Positions 9,259 to 19,293 are shown, counted from the first letter of the stretch. The stretch is DNA of 64,000 nucleotides from UTCFX2 sp963726375 (GCA_963726375.1 CAVSCE010000009.1:744001-808000); one strand, 5' to 3'. The notes: generated by a model not told the origin, from the sequence alone. Numbers and translations are program-made.

Positions 9259-10324
9259 ATGAGCAATAAAATGATCCTTTGCTGTGGTGAAGCTCTGATT
9301 GATTTTGTACCTTTAGAGAATGGCAATGGCTATCAACCGTTCCCCGGAGGTTCTATCTTCAATATTGCCGTTGGATTAGGACGACTGGAAACACCAGTCA
9401 GCATGTTTACAAAGTTATCTACTGATTTTTTTGGACAGATGTTGGTGGATAAATTGATTGAAAACGGCGTGGATCTCCAATTCCTGCGGAGGGCTGATGG
9501 GCCAACAACCCTGGCGTTTGTCAGTCTGCCCCATGAAGGTGCCTATGAACCGGAGTATGTTTTCTACTCGAGCCAGGCAACCGACCGAAGTCTCGAGATT
9601 AGCGACCTCCCTGCAAAATTAGCCAGTGATATTTGCGCCTTGCATTTTGGTTCTATCTCACTCCTACTCGAGCCAGGCGCCTCAACCTTGGAAAGACTTC
9701 TGCAAAGAGAAACAAAAACAAGAAATCATTTCTTTGGATCCAAATGTGCGTCCAACTTTAATACCGGATCGCGCAACATACCGCCGCCGATTTGAGACCT
9801 GGCTTAAGGATGTGGATATTTTGCGATTGAGCCTGGCTGATCTGGAATGGCTTTATCCAGGCTCGAACCCCGAGCCTTTGGTCAATGACTGGTTAACCAA
9901 AGGACCTTCGATGTGCTTACTGACTTTAGGAGCTAATGGTGCAAAAGGCTACACGAAATCTGGGTTATCGGTTGAGACCGTATCCCCGCAAATTCAAGTC
10001 GTTGACACAGTCGGAGCCGGTGATACCTTTCTGGCTGCTTCGCTCGCTTTTCTTCATGCCAAAGGCTTGCTAACTAATCACAAAACTTTGGAGTCTATTG
10101 AGCATTCTCAACTTGCAGCCTGCCTCAACTTTGCAGCTAGAGCTGCTGCGATCAACTGCTCTCGTCCAGGAGCAAATCCGCCCTATCTGTATGAAATGGA
10201 TAATGCCTTTGATTTAATTCGTCCCCATCAGATAAAGGTTAATATTTGGGGATTTCGGCATTATAATTTAGTCGTTTTTATACCCATCCGGTTTTATATA
10301 TTGGTCGTGGATATGTGGTTTTAG
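9259..10324 (+). CDS. PfkB-family carbohydrate kinase, fructokinase-like (one frameshift)
   Basis: A ribokinase/PfkB-family sugar kinase of about 354 residues. N-terminal sugar-binding features (GEALIDFVP, FPGGSIFNIAVGLGRL) and the C-terminal ATP/catalytic signature VVDTVGAGDTFLAA (catalytic Asp) are clear. The frame changes at the AAA run 9710-9712: removing one A joins LLQRE to QKQEIISLDPNVRP, a normal PfkB segment. The last ~30 residues after the usual family end (FDLIRPHQ) are atypical and overlap the antisense DUF166 gene by 57 bases, so a second undetected frameshift near the 3' end is possible. The closest functional group by motif is fructokinase; substrate is not proven. Only a short AT-rich gap separates it from the upstream epimerase. 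Confidence 0.85.
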
Positions 10325-11035
10325 CTGCTGTCTCAGATTGTCTTTCAAAAGGTTTCCTGATTCGTGCATCAATGTATCTTTGTTGAAATCCGGCAGCTTC
10401 ACCATGCTTGCCAGGCATGGATAGTGATGGTGAAGCAGACCGGCTTTCTCCAGGACATCTTCAGCTTTGAGCCCAATCAATTTTTCAGCTACGAAATGGG
10501 CACACCCACAGACAGCATCTCTTTGGACGACGACAGAGATCACCTCATCTGTATCGGGATCTATCTGCAGATTTATGTCTGGGTGGCCAAAATATCTCGC
10601 AAATTCGGCGATTACATCAGATCCATGAGGAAGCTTCTTTCCTCTGGCTACCCCATAATCTTTCTCAGTTAGCGAGCAGAGAGGTTTTGGGGTTGCACAT
10701 GCTACATTCATCCGGGCAAGCCATTCTGAAAGCTGCCTGGCAAGACCCGTTGGAAGCCAGGCTTCATTATCAATGGAAGCGATTACCGCTTTTGCATTGG
10801 TCCTATCGGCTATCTCAGGTATCAACTCAGCAACGCCACGATTTTCTGCAAAAGACAGGATCAAGTCTGCTCCAGGCAGCGAAGCAGGGACATAATCTTC
10901 AGGGTAGTCGATCACTGGCGGTAAAATCAACGGTGCCTGGAAAATTGATATCTCCCAATCCTTTGGCGCTCTTGTCCGGATGTTTTCCACATTTCGACGT
11001 CCATACTCACCGCTAATAATCGCCATGATCTTCAT
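10268..11035 (-). CDS. DUF166 family protein
   Basis: A 255-residue protein with the DUF166 hallmark MKIMAIISGEYGRRNVEN at its start and a cysteine-containing core (VACATPKPLCSLTEK near residue 110; DAVCGCAHFVAEKL near 170). The domain is known mainly from archaea and anaerobes and has no established function; the cysteine pattern suggests metal or Fe-S binding. I chose the start at 11035 because AAAGGAACGATT lies just upstream; the frame is open 17 codons further but without a ribosome site. It is convergent with, and overlaps by 57 bases, the PfkB kinase. Signal peptide and membrane segments are absent. Confidence 0.75.
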   Translation of the reverse strand: MKIMAIISGEYGRRNVENIRTRAPKDWEISIFQAPLILPPVIDYPEDYVPASLPGADLILSFAENRGVAELIPEIADRTNAKAVIASIDNEAWLPTGLARQLSEWLARMNVACATPKPLCSLTEKDYGVARGKKLPHGSDVIAEFARYFGHPDINLQIDPDTDEVISVVVQRDAVCGCAHFVAEKLIGLKAEDVLEKAGLLHHHYPCLASMVKLPDFNKDTLMHESGNLLKDNLRQQLKPHIHDQYIKPDGYKND

Positions 11036-11303
11036 AATCGTTCCTTTAATGGATGCAATCATACTCGATAATGCTTTTCCTGTCACTCATCGCAGACCTT
11101 TTCATTCATAAATAAATGCGTTCACATATCTACATGGCATCGAATTTTGTACCTGGAGATATTCAAATGAAGGAACTTCGATCTTCCTTGGGATTTCACA
11201 TGAATTCGATGATCTTCAAAAGAAATATTCAATTCAAATCATCAGGTGATCCCTTTTCTTACAGCGCCGCTGCTGGCATGCTGGTCGCGGTATAATTCTT
11301 CAA

Positions 11304-11489
11304 ATGGCATCATTTTTCAGGAAATGGCTCCAGACCCACAGCAACCAGGCCTTAGGTTATGCCCTGCTAAGTATGGCAATCTCATCTGCATTGCTCTATT
11401 TTGCCGTAGATAGCGGACGAGAAATTTGGATTTGGATATTACTGGGTGTGTTTTCACTCGGGAACTTATTGATCCTTTTTGCTCCATGA
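11304..11489 (+). CDS. Small two-helix membrane protein coupled to galactokinase
   Basis: A 61-residue protein with a basic N terminus (FFRKWLQTHSNQ) and two hydrophobic helices (residues ~17-36 and ~41-59). Its TGA stop overlaps the galactokinase ATG as ATGA (11486-11489), the classic arrangement for translational coupling, which supports it being a real gene. No family is recognised. The 214 bases before it (11090-11303) hold no gene that I can see. Confidence 0.55.
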   Translation: MASFFRKWLQTHSNQALGYALLSMAISSALLYFAVDSGREIWIWILLGVFSLGNLLILFAP

Positions 11490-12652
11490 ATGATTTCGAG
11501 CTGCTTGAATTCTTTCATTCACATTTTGGCCGTAGCCCTTCCATCCGAGCACGGGCTCCTGGCAGGGTAAATCTGCTTGGCGAACATGTGGATTACAACA
11601 ATGGACTCGTGATGCCCGCTGCGATCGATCGGTCGGTTGTCTTGATTGCTGCTCCTACAAATGACGATTGCGTGAATCTGATTGCGGCCGACCTTCAAGC
11701 AGAAACCAGCTTCCGATTTTCCGATCTTGAAAAGAAAATCGATTTGGATGGACACCCGCTTGCACCCTGGGCATGTTATCCAGCTGGAGTTGCCTGGTCG
11801 ATTCGAGAGGCGGGCTACGAAGCAAGAGGCATTCAGGCTGTTTATAGTTCTGATGTTCCGATTGGCGCCGGATTAAGCTCCTCAGCAGCAGTCGAGGTTG
11901 CATTTGGGATCACCTGGCAGGCTTTTGGCGGTTGGACTGCTCAACCGATGCAGCTTGCAAAGCTTTGCCAGCATGCTGAGAATTGCTATGTCGGTGTATC
12001 AAGCGGATTAATGGACCAGTTTGCCAGCGCCTGTGGAGTCGAAAATCACGCACTGTATTTTGATACTCGCTCTCTGGATTGGGAGCCAGTTCCTATACCT
12101 GAAGGGCTCATGCTTGTGATCGCCGATTTAGGGATCCGTCGTAGCTTGACCAATACAGGTTATAACGATCGCCGTGCTGCATGTGAAGAAGCCGTCGCAG
12201 AGCTGAAAAAATTCCGGCCTGATATTTATTCACTGCGAGATATCACTTCGACGGAATTCGCAGCCTACGCACCATTTCTTGAAGAAATCCCCCGAAAACG
12301 TGCCGAACATGTGGTAAAAGAAATCCAGCGAGTAGAGTCAGCTTTCACAGCATTACATCGATCAGATAAACAAACGCTTGGAGCACTTTTATATTCTGGG
12401 CATAAAAGCCTGCAGATCCTTTATGAGGTCAGTACTCCTGAGCTTGATATCCTGGTTGAGATCACCCGTCAGCTACCTGGCTGCATCGGAGCTCGACTTA
12501 CAGGCGCTGGCTTTGGAGGTTGCACGATCAACCTGGTAGAAGCGGAACGAACTCAAGAGTTTATTGACGGCTTGAAGGCGGGTTATTTACAGGCGACTGG
12601 ACGCCAGGCTAATGGTTTACTGCTGCGTCGCAAGTCGCGGGGCAGGAATTGA
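11486..12652 (+). CDS. galK: Galactokinase
   Basis: GHMP-family galactokinase of 388 residues, the usual length; it phosphorylates galactose at C1 with ATP in the Leloir pathway. The galactokinase signature GRVNLLGEHVDYNNG is near residues 26-40, the GHMP ATP motif PIGAGLSSSAAVEVAF near 130, and the C-terminal GARLTGAGFGGCTINLV near 345. The start at 11486 is favoured over an in-frame upstream ATG at 11426, because 11486 sits in an ATGA overlap with the small membrane gene and the protein then begins at the normal family position. No galT or galE is adjacent, but a GH36 alpha-galactosidase at 42.6 kb fits galactoside use. No frameshift is seen. Confidence 0.93.
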   Translation: MNDFELLEFFHSHFGRSPSIRARAPGRVNLLGEHVDYNNGLVMPAAIDRSVVLIAAPTNDDCVNLIAADLQAETSFRFSDLEKKIDLDGHPLAPWACYPAGVAWSIREAGYEARGIQAVYSSDVPIGAGLSSSAAVEVAFGITWQAFGGWTAQPMQLAKLCQHAENCYVGVSSGLMDQFASACGVENHALYFDTRSLDWEPVPIPEGLMLVIADLGIRRSLTNTGYNDRRAACEEAVAELKKFRPDIYSLRDITSTEFAAYAPFLEEIPRKRAEHVVKEIQRVESAFTALHRSDKQTLGALLYSGHKSLQILYEVSTPELDILVEITRQLPGCIGARLTGAGFGGCTINLVEAERTQEFIDGLKAGYLQATGRQANGLLLRRKSRGRN

Positions 12653-12708
12653 ATAGATTTTTTCCCAAAAAACAGAACCTCTCACATTTTTTATCAAGGA
12701 GAACCAGT

Positions 12709-13832
12709 TCAGGCTTCAAGATAATAGGTATGGAATTGGTTCTCGCACGGATTACCCCAGGCAATGTGAAGTGCACGAGCGGTTAAATCAATAATTAGGG
12801 AGTTGATCGTCTTCTCGCGGTCGAGGGGATTTACATCATCGACCGAGTGATTGCAGATCGAGTTCGGGTAGTCGAGATGGTCTCGCTGGATAGTCTGGAG
12901 GGTTTTAATTGTATGAGCAGGCGTTCGCTGCAGCAAACGCAAAGCCCGAAAGTATCGGACCCTGGTGCCAATCAGCTCATCTGATTCATTTTCGATCGCC
13001 TGCATTTTTTCATCCAGGTAGTGGTTTGTATGTACGATCAATCCATCTTCTGCATAAAGGATCGCGAAACGCCGGGCGGATACTTCGACCGAATACAACT
13101 CACCCTTTTCATGCGCAAGCAGGTGATTGTATCCAGCAGCGCGGTGTGAAATCAAAGTGCTGCGCATTGCGTCTGCAAGTGTTTGCGCTCCAAGCACAGC
13201 GCGGGAAACAATCACTCGCGGAATTCCAATCCGAGAATCGGTAGGATAGACTGAATCACAGCACTGTGCGATGCCGTAGGCATTGAATCCGATGTTGGGT
13301 ATCAAGCCCCCATATGTCATAGCGAGAAAAGGCGGTTCATCATTCGGTTCGGCATGGACCAGGTAAACATCGCCTTCATCCTCCGGAACCCAGTCCTCAT
13401 TATGTGCAACTAAGACATGTCCGTCTGAAGTTCGATCTTCATTCACCGCCATACTCGTGCATTTAGTTAAATGGAGGGCATCCATTGTGACAGCTTCCAT
13501 CGCATTTACAACTGTAAGGTCATCGAAGGTCACTCCTGACCCTTCTGCCATCCCCAGAATTTCATCTACATAAGTGGGGTACCGTTCTTGGGCAAAAGGC
13601 AGGTACTTCCGGGCTTGTATCAACGCACCTTCCCAGTTGAGGCCAATGGTTGGGATACGTCGAGTTCAATCAGCGATTTCGCACTCTCAATACTATGCCG
13701 AATTTGTTCGACGACGGATTTGCCGATCTGCTGACCAATCTGGCGGTGCGTGCCTTTTACACGAACAAGGGGGATTGGACAAGATTGAGTGGGCGAAGCA
13801 CAGTTCGTATCAATATAAGAATTGGTTTCCAT
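12709..13832 (-). CDS. C45-family autoproteolytic acyltransferase/hydrolase (one frameshift)
   Basis: A C45-family Ntn hydrolase of about 374 residues, related to isopenicillin-N acyltransferase (acyl-CoA:6-APA acyltransferase); such proenzymes cut themselves before a Cys that becomes the N-terminal nucleophile. The likely nucleophile is the Cys in TKCTSMAVNEDRT, followed by the family segment DGHVLVAHNEDW. The N-terminal ~70 residues (VRVKGTHRQIGQQIGKSVVEQI) are in another frame, joined as ASNWEGALIQARKYLPFA when one A is added to a short A run near 13635. Upstream ATG codons (13859, 13832) exist; neither has a good ribosome site, and 13832 gives the more usual N terminus. In bacteria this family mostly acts on small amides; penicillin synthesis is not implied. 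Confidence 0.82.
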
Positions 13833-13922
13833 TTCTAAAGTATACCAGAATCCATTCAACCCTCAGATTTCCTGCGTGGCACCATCCGCCTTAGAAATGA
13901 TGAGGTATTTCTTCGGGAGAAT

Positions 13923-13959
13923 AAAAAAGGTGCAACGCACAATTTCTGCGCGTTGCACC
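13923..13959 (-). terminator. Rho-independent terminator of the M6 peptidase gene
   Basis: A perfect 10-bp stem (GGTGCAACGC with GCGTTGCACC, 13929-13938 and 13950-13959) with an 11-base loop, followed on the minus strand by six T residues (13923-13928). It lies 57 bases beyond the M6 stop codon. Confidence 0.85.
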
Positions 13960-14015
13960 AGACCAATTTACATCTGAGCAGTCACTCGGATTGAAATCCA
14001 AGTGAGTTGCTTGTT

Positions 14016-17000
14016 TTAGCGTATGACCAGTGGAAGGTACGTTACACCAAGAAACACATCGTACAGATCCAACCACCATACGCCACGATCGACCTGTCCG
14101 TCAAATCCATACAGATCGCAGTAGATATCAAACAACTGCGTTTCCATATCTAATGGATACAGACCAGTTACCGTCACGGTTACCGTTTGTCCAGCAGGGA
14201 TCATTTCGAAATTCAAGATAATCCCTGTTTCCGGCGATCCGGAGCGAGGAGAAGCTGTTCTCCGGTCATCGGCGCTCTTCCGCGTCGCCTGGACAGATTC
14301 CGGTCCGGCGATGTCGATATTCTGGATTTGGAGGGCAGAGTCCGGATACAATTCGTACCAGATATCGTACGCATCTTCCGTGCCTACATTCTGGATCTCA
14401 GTGGAGTAGGTCACTTCGTAGCCGCCTTCAGCCGGAAGGACACCGACGTCCGAGATGAAATCGACGCTGTGGTTGTAGAAGAGCAGGTCTGCGGTGGAAT
14501 TGTATGCGTCATCTCCATCTTTCGAAACCAGCTGGATATTCACGCCGTATTGGACGTTGTCATCACCAGGTTTACCGGAGCCAAGCCAGGAAGGAGCCCA
14601 GGGATATCCATAAAATCCAAAGATTGGATCTGAATTGAACCTGACGATTCGAGTGCTGTATAGATCGCGAGCCGGGATCACTGCACTGCCGAAACGCTCG
14701 TTGAAGCAGAGATAACCTGCCGGGCACGGCGAACCGTAATAGTATCCGCCATAGTAGCCGAGTGTATCATTGAAGTGATCCACGGGATCCTTCGCATCGT
14801 AAGTCCAGGGACCGCTGCCGGGATACGGGTAGTAAGCCGGGATCGTGAAGCCTTGATAATCCTGCAGCGCAAGTCCGGCATCGTAGCTGCTTAACCGACC
14901 ACTCCAGGTCAACCAGGCACCAGTGTTCGTTTGCGCCCTGAGTGGCTGCCAGTTCTGGTCGACAACCAGGAGCTGGTATTTTGAGCCGTAGCTTGGCGGA
15001 TCCGCCTGGTTGCCTCCCATGGAATAGGTTGCGCTATATTTGGTGTTTCGATAATAAACCAGCGCTGCCGGGACATTGTAAGGGATACGTGTGACAAAAT
15101 CCGGGCTGACCGTGTTGTGGATATAGGGGGTCGTGGCGATCTTGCCGTCATAATCGGTCATCGAGCGCCATTCGGTCAGGTAGTATTGGTTGTAGACTGC
15201 GAGCTTCGGGACGCCGTACCAGCCTGGATCGGAGTTTGTCCAACCGGGGAAAGTGTTGGTATCCGGATCGGCAGACGAGAAATCGTCGACCAGGACGCCA
15301 TCCAGCATGAAATCGTCCACCCACCAGCCGGCTTCGGTTGATGCAGCGTCGGTCTTGTAAGTGAGGGAGACGGTGACGGTCTGACCGGCGTAGGCTGCCA
15401 GGTCAAAACGGAGAGTGCCATCGAAATATCCTGTCAAACCGTTGCCCAGGTTGTTGCCGTTCGGATCGTAGTCCGTTGCGACGCCATCCATATCAGGGAT
15501 TGAGGTTCCATTAACCTTGAAATAGCCGTAATCCCAATCCTCTTCGATCTCCCAATAGGAGTAGAAGGAGAACTCACCAGTAGCGCCTGTTGGGATATCC
15601 AGCGAGCGAGACAGGACGATTTCTGTCTGATCACGTCCGGTGCCAGAATAAGCGCCAGGGCCATCACCAGCCATATTCTCGATGGTCTCTTGAATCTGCG
15701 GCAGGCTGACGCGGACACCCTTGTTAACACCGTCCGGAGTCTTTTCCAGCTGACCGATCGTGATGGTTTCTGCCGGATCTGTATAATCCCGGGTGACCAT
15801 CGGCTGATTCCAATTCAGAGCCACATAATCACCGCCAACTTCTGCAGCTGCAATCATCCTGTACCAGAGCGGCATGCCGGCTGGGATTGTCCCACCGAGG
15901 TATCCGTTCCAGGCTCCGCCGGACATGATCGCCCAGTGACCGGTGGAATTGTTCGCATCGGTAGTGTACAAATCCGGCAGACCGAAGAAGTTGTGTCCGA
16001 ACTCTTCTGCGAACACGCCAGTTTCAGAGTTCTCAGGCTGCATCGTGTACGGGCCGACATAAATGTCATCATCCGTTGTACCAGGATCACCTTCGTAGAT
16101 TTTGAAACCATTCGGCCAGTCGGCGTAGTTTCGAAGGTCAGAGCTGTGCGACCAGATCGCAAAGGTCCCCTGCTCACCTCCGTCGGCTTCCTGTCCGGCT
16201 CCGGCGTGGATGATCCAGAAGGTGTCCAGGAATCCATCGTCGTTCGCATCATAGGTAGGCCAGTAGCTGGGATCGGTCCAGTAGGAAGGATTATCATCCA
16301 TGAACTCGGTCAGCGCATCTTCAACGAGCTGCGCAACTGGTACACCCGCACCACCGCCGTTAGAACCGGCTTCGCAGTTATCTGCGCCATAATAGCCTTC
16401 AGAATGAGGTACGGACACCCAACCTTCGACAGTGCCTTCGATGGTCACATTGCCATCGCCTGCTACGTTGTCGAAATAATCCTGAACGGTGTATCCTGCG
16501 AGATCGATTCCCGGAAGACCGTCTTCGGGATCGGTCATTTCCATGCGTGTTCGTCCGGCGCCTTCATAACCGAAGATTATTTTCTCGTAGAATTTTGCAT
16601 CTGCGGTTAGTGTATCCGAGTACCAGACGGTAAAGTTGTCCGCCGGGTACATCGGGCGCGCAATTTCACCCTGCTCCGGGCCGTCAATTGTCACTGTCTC
16701 GGGCGCGCAGGTCCCATCAGGCTGCTCGACTGGAAAATCAGTGAAGGTATCTGAACCGTCAAATTCAACAGCCATGGCATAGACTGTGGCCACTACAGGG
16801 ACAACGGCAGTTGGAGCACTGGGAGCGTTGGTCGCTGACTGCGCAGCAAGCTGGGCTTCGCGTTCGTTCACCCATTCCTGAAACTTAGGATTGATCCAGG
16901 TGGAAGATTGTTTTTGGAATTTTCTGAGATATTCTGCTTCTGCTTTCTTAATCACATCTTCAGGAGCGTTCATAGGAACGCCCTCCTGCATCAGCGCATC

Positions 17001-17198
17001 CAGAATTACATCCCGCGAAGGTGGGACCAGATGCGTTCCTGCAGGGCTCATGGATCCAATCGCGATGGGCTGTGGTTTTGCAGAAAGGAACGGAACGATT
17101 GATTCCCCGGCGTTAGCAATGACACCTGGGATCAAGCCCAAGATCAAAACAAAAACCAAAATTAAATTGGTTACTCGCCATGTTGCGAACATTTTCAT
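14016..17198 (-). CDS. Secreted M6 (immune inhibitor A-like) metallopeptidase with EExxH in place of HExxH
   Basis: A 1060-residue secreted protein. Residues ~1-30 are a signal peptide (TNLILVFVLILGLIPGVIANA). The M6 peptidase domain covers ~140-520 with the segment GVFAEEFGHNFFGLPDLY and the Met-turn-like HWAIMSGGAW. At the zinc site the first ligand, His in HExxH, is Glu398, giving E398-E399-F-G-H402, so catalytic activity is uncertain. Residues ~520-700 form a jelly-roll/adhesion region typical of InhA proteins (TGEFSFYSYWEIEEDWDYGYF; AGWWVDDFMLDGV), followed by further beta-rich domains and a DUF11-like repeat (EIQNVGTEDAYDIWYEL). The C terminus ends VTYLPLVIR, a tail also seen on the secreted protein at 47176. 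The gene has no frameshift, a strong promoter upstream and a terminator downstream, so it is a monocistronic, probably well-expressed gene. Confidence 0.88.
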   Translation of the reverse strand: MKMFATWRVTNLILVFVLILGLIPGVIANAGESIVPFLSAKPQPIAIGSMSPAGTHLVPPSRDVILDALMQEGVPMNAPEDVIKKAEAEYLRKFQKQSSTWINPKFQEWVNEREAQLAAQSATNAPSAPTAVVPVVATVYAMAVEFDGSDTFTDFPVEQPDGTCAPETVTIDGPEQGEIARPMYPADNFTVWYSDTLTADAKFYEKIIFGYEGAGRTRMEMTDPEDGLPGIDLAGYTVQDYFDNVAGDGNVTIEGTVEGWVSVPHSEGYYGADNCEAGSNGGGAGVPVAQLVEDALTEFMDDNPSYWTDPSYWPTYDANDDGFLDTFWIIHAGAGQEADGGEQGTFAIWSHSSDLRNYADWPNGFKIYEGDPGTTDDDIYVGPYTMQPENSETGVFAEEFGHNFFGLPDLYTTDANNSTGHWAIMSGGAWNGYLGGTIPAGMPLWYRMIAAAEVGGDYVALNWNQPMVTRDYTDPAETITIGQLEKTPDGVNKGVRVSLPQIQETIENMAGDGPGAYSGTGRDQTEIVLSRSLDIPTGATGEFSFYSYWEIEEDWDYGYFKVNGTSIPDMDGVATDYDPNGNNLGNGLTGYFDGTLRFDLAAYAGQTVTVSLTYKTDAASTEAGWWVDDFMLDGVLVDDFSSADPDTNTFPGWTNSDPGWYGVPKLAVYNQYYLTEWRSMTDYDGKIATTPYIHNTVSPDFVTRIPYNVPAALVYYRNTKYSATYSMGGNQADPPSYGSKYQLLVVDQNWQPLRAQTNTGAWLTWSGRLSSYDAGLALQDYQGFTIPAYYPYPGSGPWTYDAKDPVDHFNDTLGYYGGYYYGSPCPAGYLCFNERFGSAVIPARDLYSTRIVRFNSDPIFGFYGYPWAPSWLGSGKPGDDNVQYGVNIQLVSKDGDDAYNSTADLLFYNHSVDFISDVGVLPAEGGYEVTYSTEIQNVGTEDAYDIWYELYPDSALQIQNIDIAGPESVQATRKSADDRRTASPRSGSPETGIILNFEMIPAGQTVTVTVTGLYPLDMETQLFDIYCDLYGFDGQVDRGVWWLDLYDVFLGVTYLPLVIR

Positions 17199-17316
17199 TA
17201 TGGTGACTCCTCAAGATGATTTTTTGGTCGATAGTGCTTAGTTTTCGAGGTCATTTTCCCCCCGATTCTCAGATAAGTGTAAGAAGTCTTTTCTCACTCC
17301 TTTCTTGCTTCATGAA

Positions 17317-17401
17317 GATAATTATCTGGGTATGCTTAAATTTCCACTTTCAATAATGAATATAGAGTGGAATACCAGCATATAATTAGATAATTATTAT
17401 C
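17317..17401. promoter_or_regulatory. Repeated GATAAT palindromes in the leader of the M6 peptidase
   Basis: GATAATTATC at 17317-17326 and GATAATTATTATC at 17389-17401 are both palindromic and lie between the promoter and the start of the peptidase gene. They could be operator sites for a dimeric regulator; AT-rich chance palindromes are the alternative. Confidence 0.3.
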
Positions 17402-17429
17402 CACTATTGCTGTGAACTTAATTCCCGTT

Positions 17430-17459
17430 AATATATCACGTCCAACACGTATGTGTCAA
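17430..17459 (-). promoter_or_regulatory. Strong sigma-70-type promoter for the M6 peptidase
   Basis: On the minus strand TTGACA (17459-17454) and TATATT (17435-17430) are separated by 18 bases, giving 11 of 12 consensus bases. It faces the peptidase gene, with a leader of about 220 bases. The spacer holds an imperfect ACAC-ATAC-GTGT palindrome. Confidence 0.65.
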
Positions 17460-17471
17460 GAAATAACTGGT

Positions 17472-19293
17472 TCAATATCCAGGTGTAATCGCCGGATCCA
17501 GCAACCATTTTCGTGACAAATCTGGAAATAATTTATCCGGCATTTCCATACTCTCGACAGTTTCTGTCAGGATTATTCCATCAATTTTGTTATTAATAAT
17601 GAGGTCATCCAAAATGGCAATTGTCCCAAGAACTCGAATTCCATGGATTCGTCTCCCGACAAGATGCGTATCAAAAGAGACAAACCCAACAGGGCGAAAT
17701 TTCAGCTGCTGGTTCACCATCATCCAACGCAACGCTAATTCTCCTGCATCACCCGCCCCGACGATCACGACCTTTTGTTCATCTACCCGGGTATGGTGCT
17801 GGAGTAATGTGTCCAGCAATCGGAATGATGAGCGAGAAAATGCCAGCGCCAAAAATAAGCAAATGCCATAATAAAATAAAATGATGATGGGCAGATTTTC
17901 CTCCCAGGCTGTGAGCGGAATTTCGTTCAGGCCATAAATCATGGCAGCAATTATGACAACACTGCCAACTGCTGCTTGAAATTCGCGCAGCAAATCATCC
18001 ACCCCAACATATCGCCAAACCGACTGGTAGATTCCAAAAGCAATTAACGCTAAAAATGTGCCGGCATAAGCCAGTGGGAGTGTATCCAAATACAGCCTCA
18101 ACCGCTGCATATCCATCTGAAGATCATAAGCAAATAAGAAAGCCAGATAATAGGCAATTCCGATCAAGAAAAAGTCCAGGGTCAATTCCAAAATCCTACG
18201 ACGGTAGGTCAAATCAGCCATCCAGCGAGCTATCACTTCCCGCTGATGGGATTTCGATGTGGCTGTAACAACCTTGAAACGACCCAGATAAGCTGCCAAC
18301 AAAGCCATTGAGATGATCAGGATCGGGAAAAGCGCCAGGCTGAGCCAATAATTTATAGATTCCAATCCTGCGGCTGCAATTGCAGAAAGCATAGCTACGC
18401 CATATAGGATTAATAGAGCCTGCCTTTCACTCAGCCCAAACGCAACCAGGCGATGGGAAGTATGGTCGCGACCTCCTTGCGTCGGGGATTGGCCTCGCAT
18501 CAAACGGGTAATTGTGACGAGAGCAGTATCTATGATTGGAAGCAAAAAAATGAGCGTTGGAACACCCATGACCGCAACGACATTTGAGGCTTGCTGTTGT
18601 TGGGCGATCGCAAGTGAGGCCAGGGAAAAACCCAGGAAAAGGCTCCCACTGTCGCCCATGAAAATCTTGGCTGGGGGAAAATTGTAAATCAAAAAACCAA
18701 TCAGACTGCCAACCAACGCAAGCGAAACCAGGAGCAGAGGGTAGTTGCCTTCTTTCCAGAAAAAGAAACCCAGCACAGCCGCTGATATCAGCGAGATGCC
18801 ACCTGCCAGCCCATCCATATTATCCAGCAGATTAATTGCGTTCGTGATCCCAACAAGCCAGAAATAAGTCAGAAGGATATTGGCGTACTGCGCCAGAATT
18901 GGATTGGATATCCGCGGTGTGAAGAAGGTGCTGGTATAACCCAGACTGATCACTATAGTGGCAGCCAGGATTTGTGCGATCAGCTTTGCAATCGGTGAAA
19001 GTGGGCGGAATTCATCATAAAGACCAACCAGAAAAAGCAGGAAAGAGCCGCTGAGAAAAGCCACTTGCTGCCAGTAATCTATCTCACTCACATCCACTAT
19101 AGACCAGAAGAGCGATGGCAACACTCAAGAAAATCCCAACGCCTCCTAATGTGGGGGTTGGTGATTTATGCCATCGATCTTCGCGAGGGAGCGAAATCCG
19201 TCCCAGCTTCAAGCTAATCTTGCGAATGATTGGGATCAGCGCCAAGCTGCTGACTAAACTGATCATCATTACCAGAAAGCCTGGTTTACCCAT
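17472..19293 (-). CDS. WecA/MraY-type sugar-1-phosphate transferase fused to a CapD-type N-terminal region (one frameshift)
   Basis: About 607 residues in two parts. The first ~320 are a polytopic GT4-family (WecA/TagO/MraY) transferase that attaches a sugar-1-phosphate to undecaprenyl phosphate: KSPTPTLGG, the catalytic NLLDNMDGLAGG, KIFMGDSGSLFLG and GGRDHTSHRL motifs are all present. The remaining ~280 residues begin with four further membrane helices (LELTLDFFLIGIAYYLAF) and end with a Rossmann-like CoA_binding_3 domain (KVVIVGAGDAGELALRWM) as in the N-terminal half of CapD/FlaA1-type epimerases, but the catalytic short-chain dehydrogenase half is missing. The frame changes near 19100: removing one G joins LLVYS to DVSEIDYWQQ. 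It is the likely initiating enzyme of the glycan locus that continues to 30.8 kb. Confidence 0.85.

Noticed and set aside
15690..16610. A 306-residue open frame antisense to the M6 peptidase
   Set aside because: It lies fully within the clearly real peptidase gene on the opposite strand and has no recognisable domain or ribosome site.
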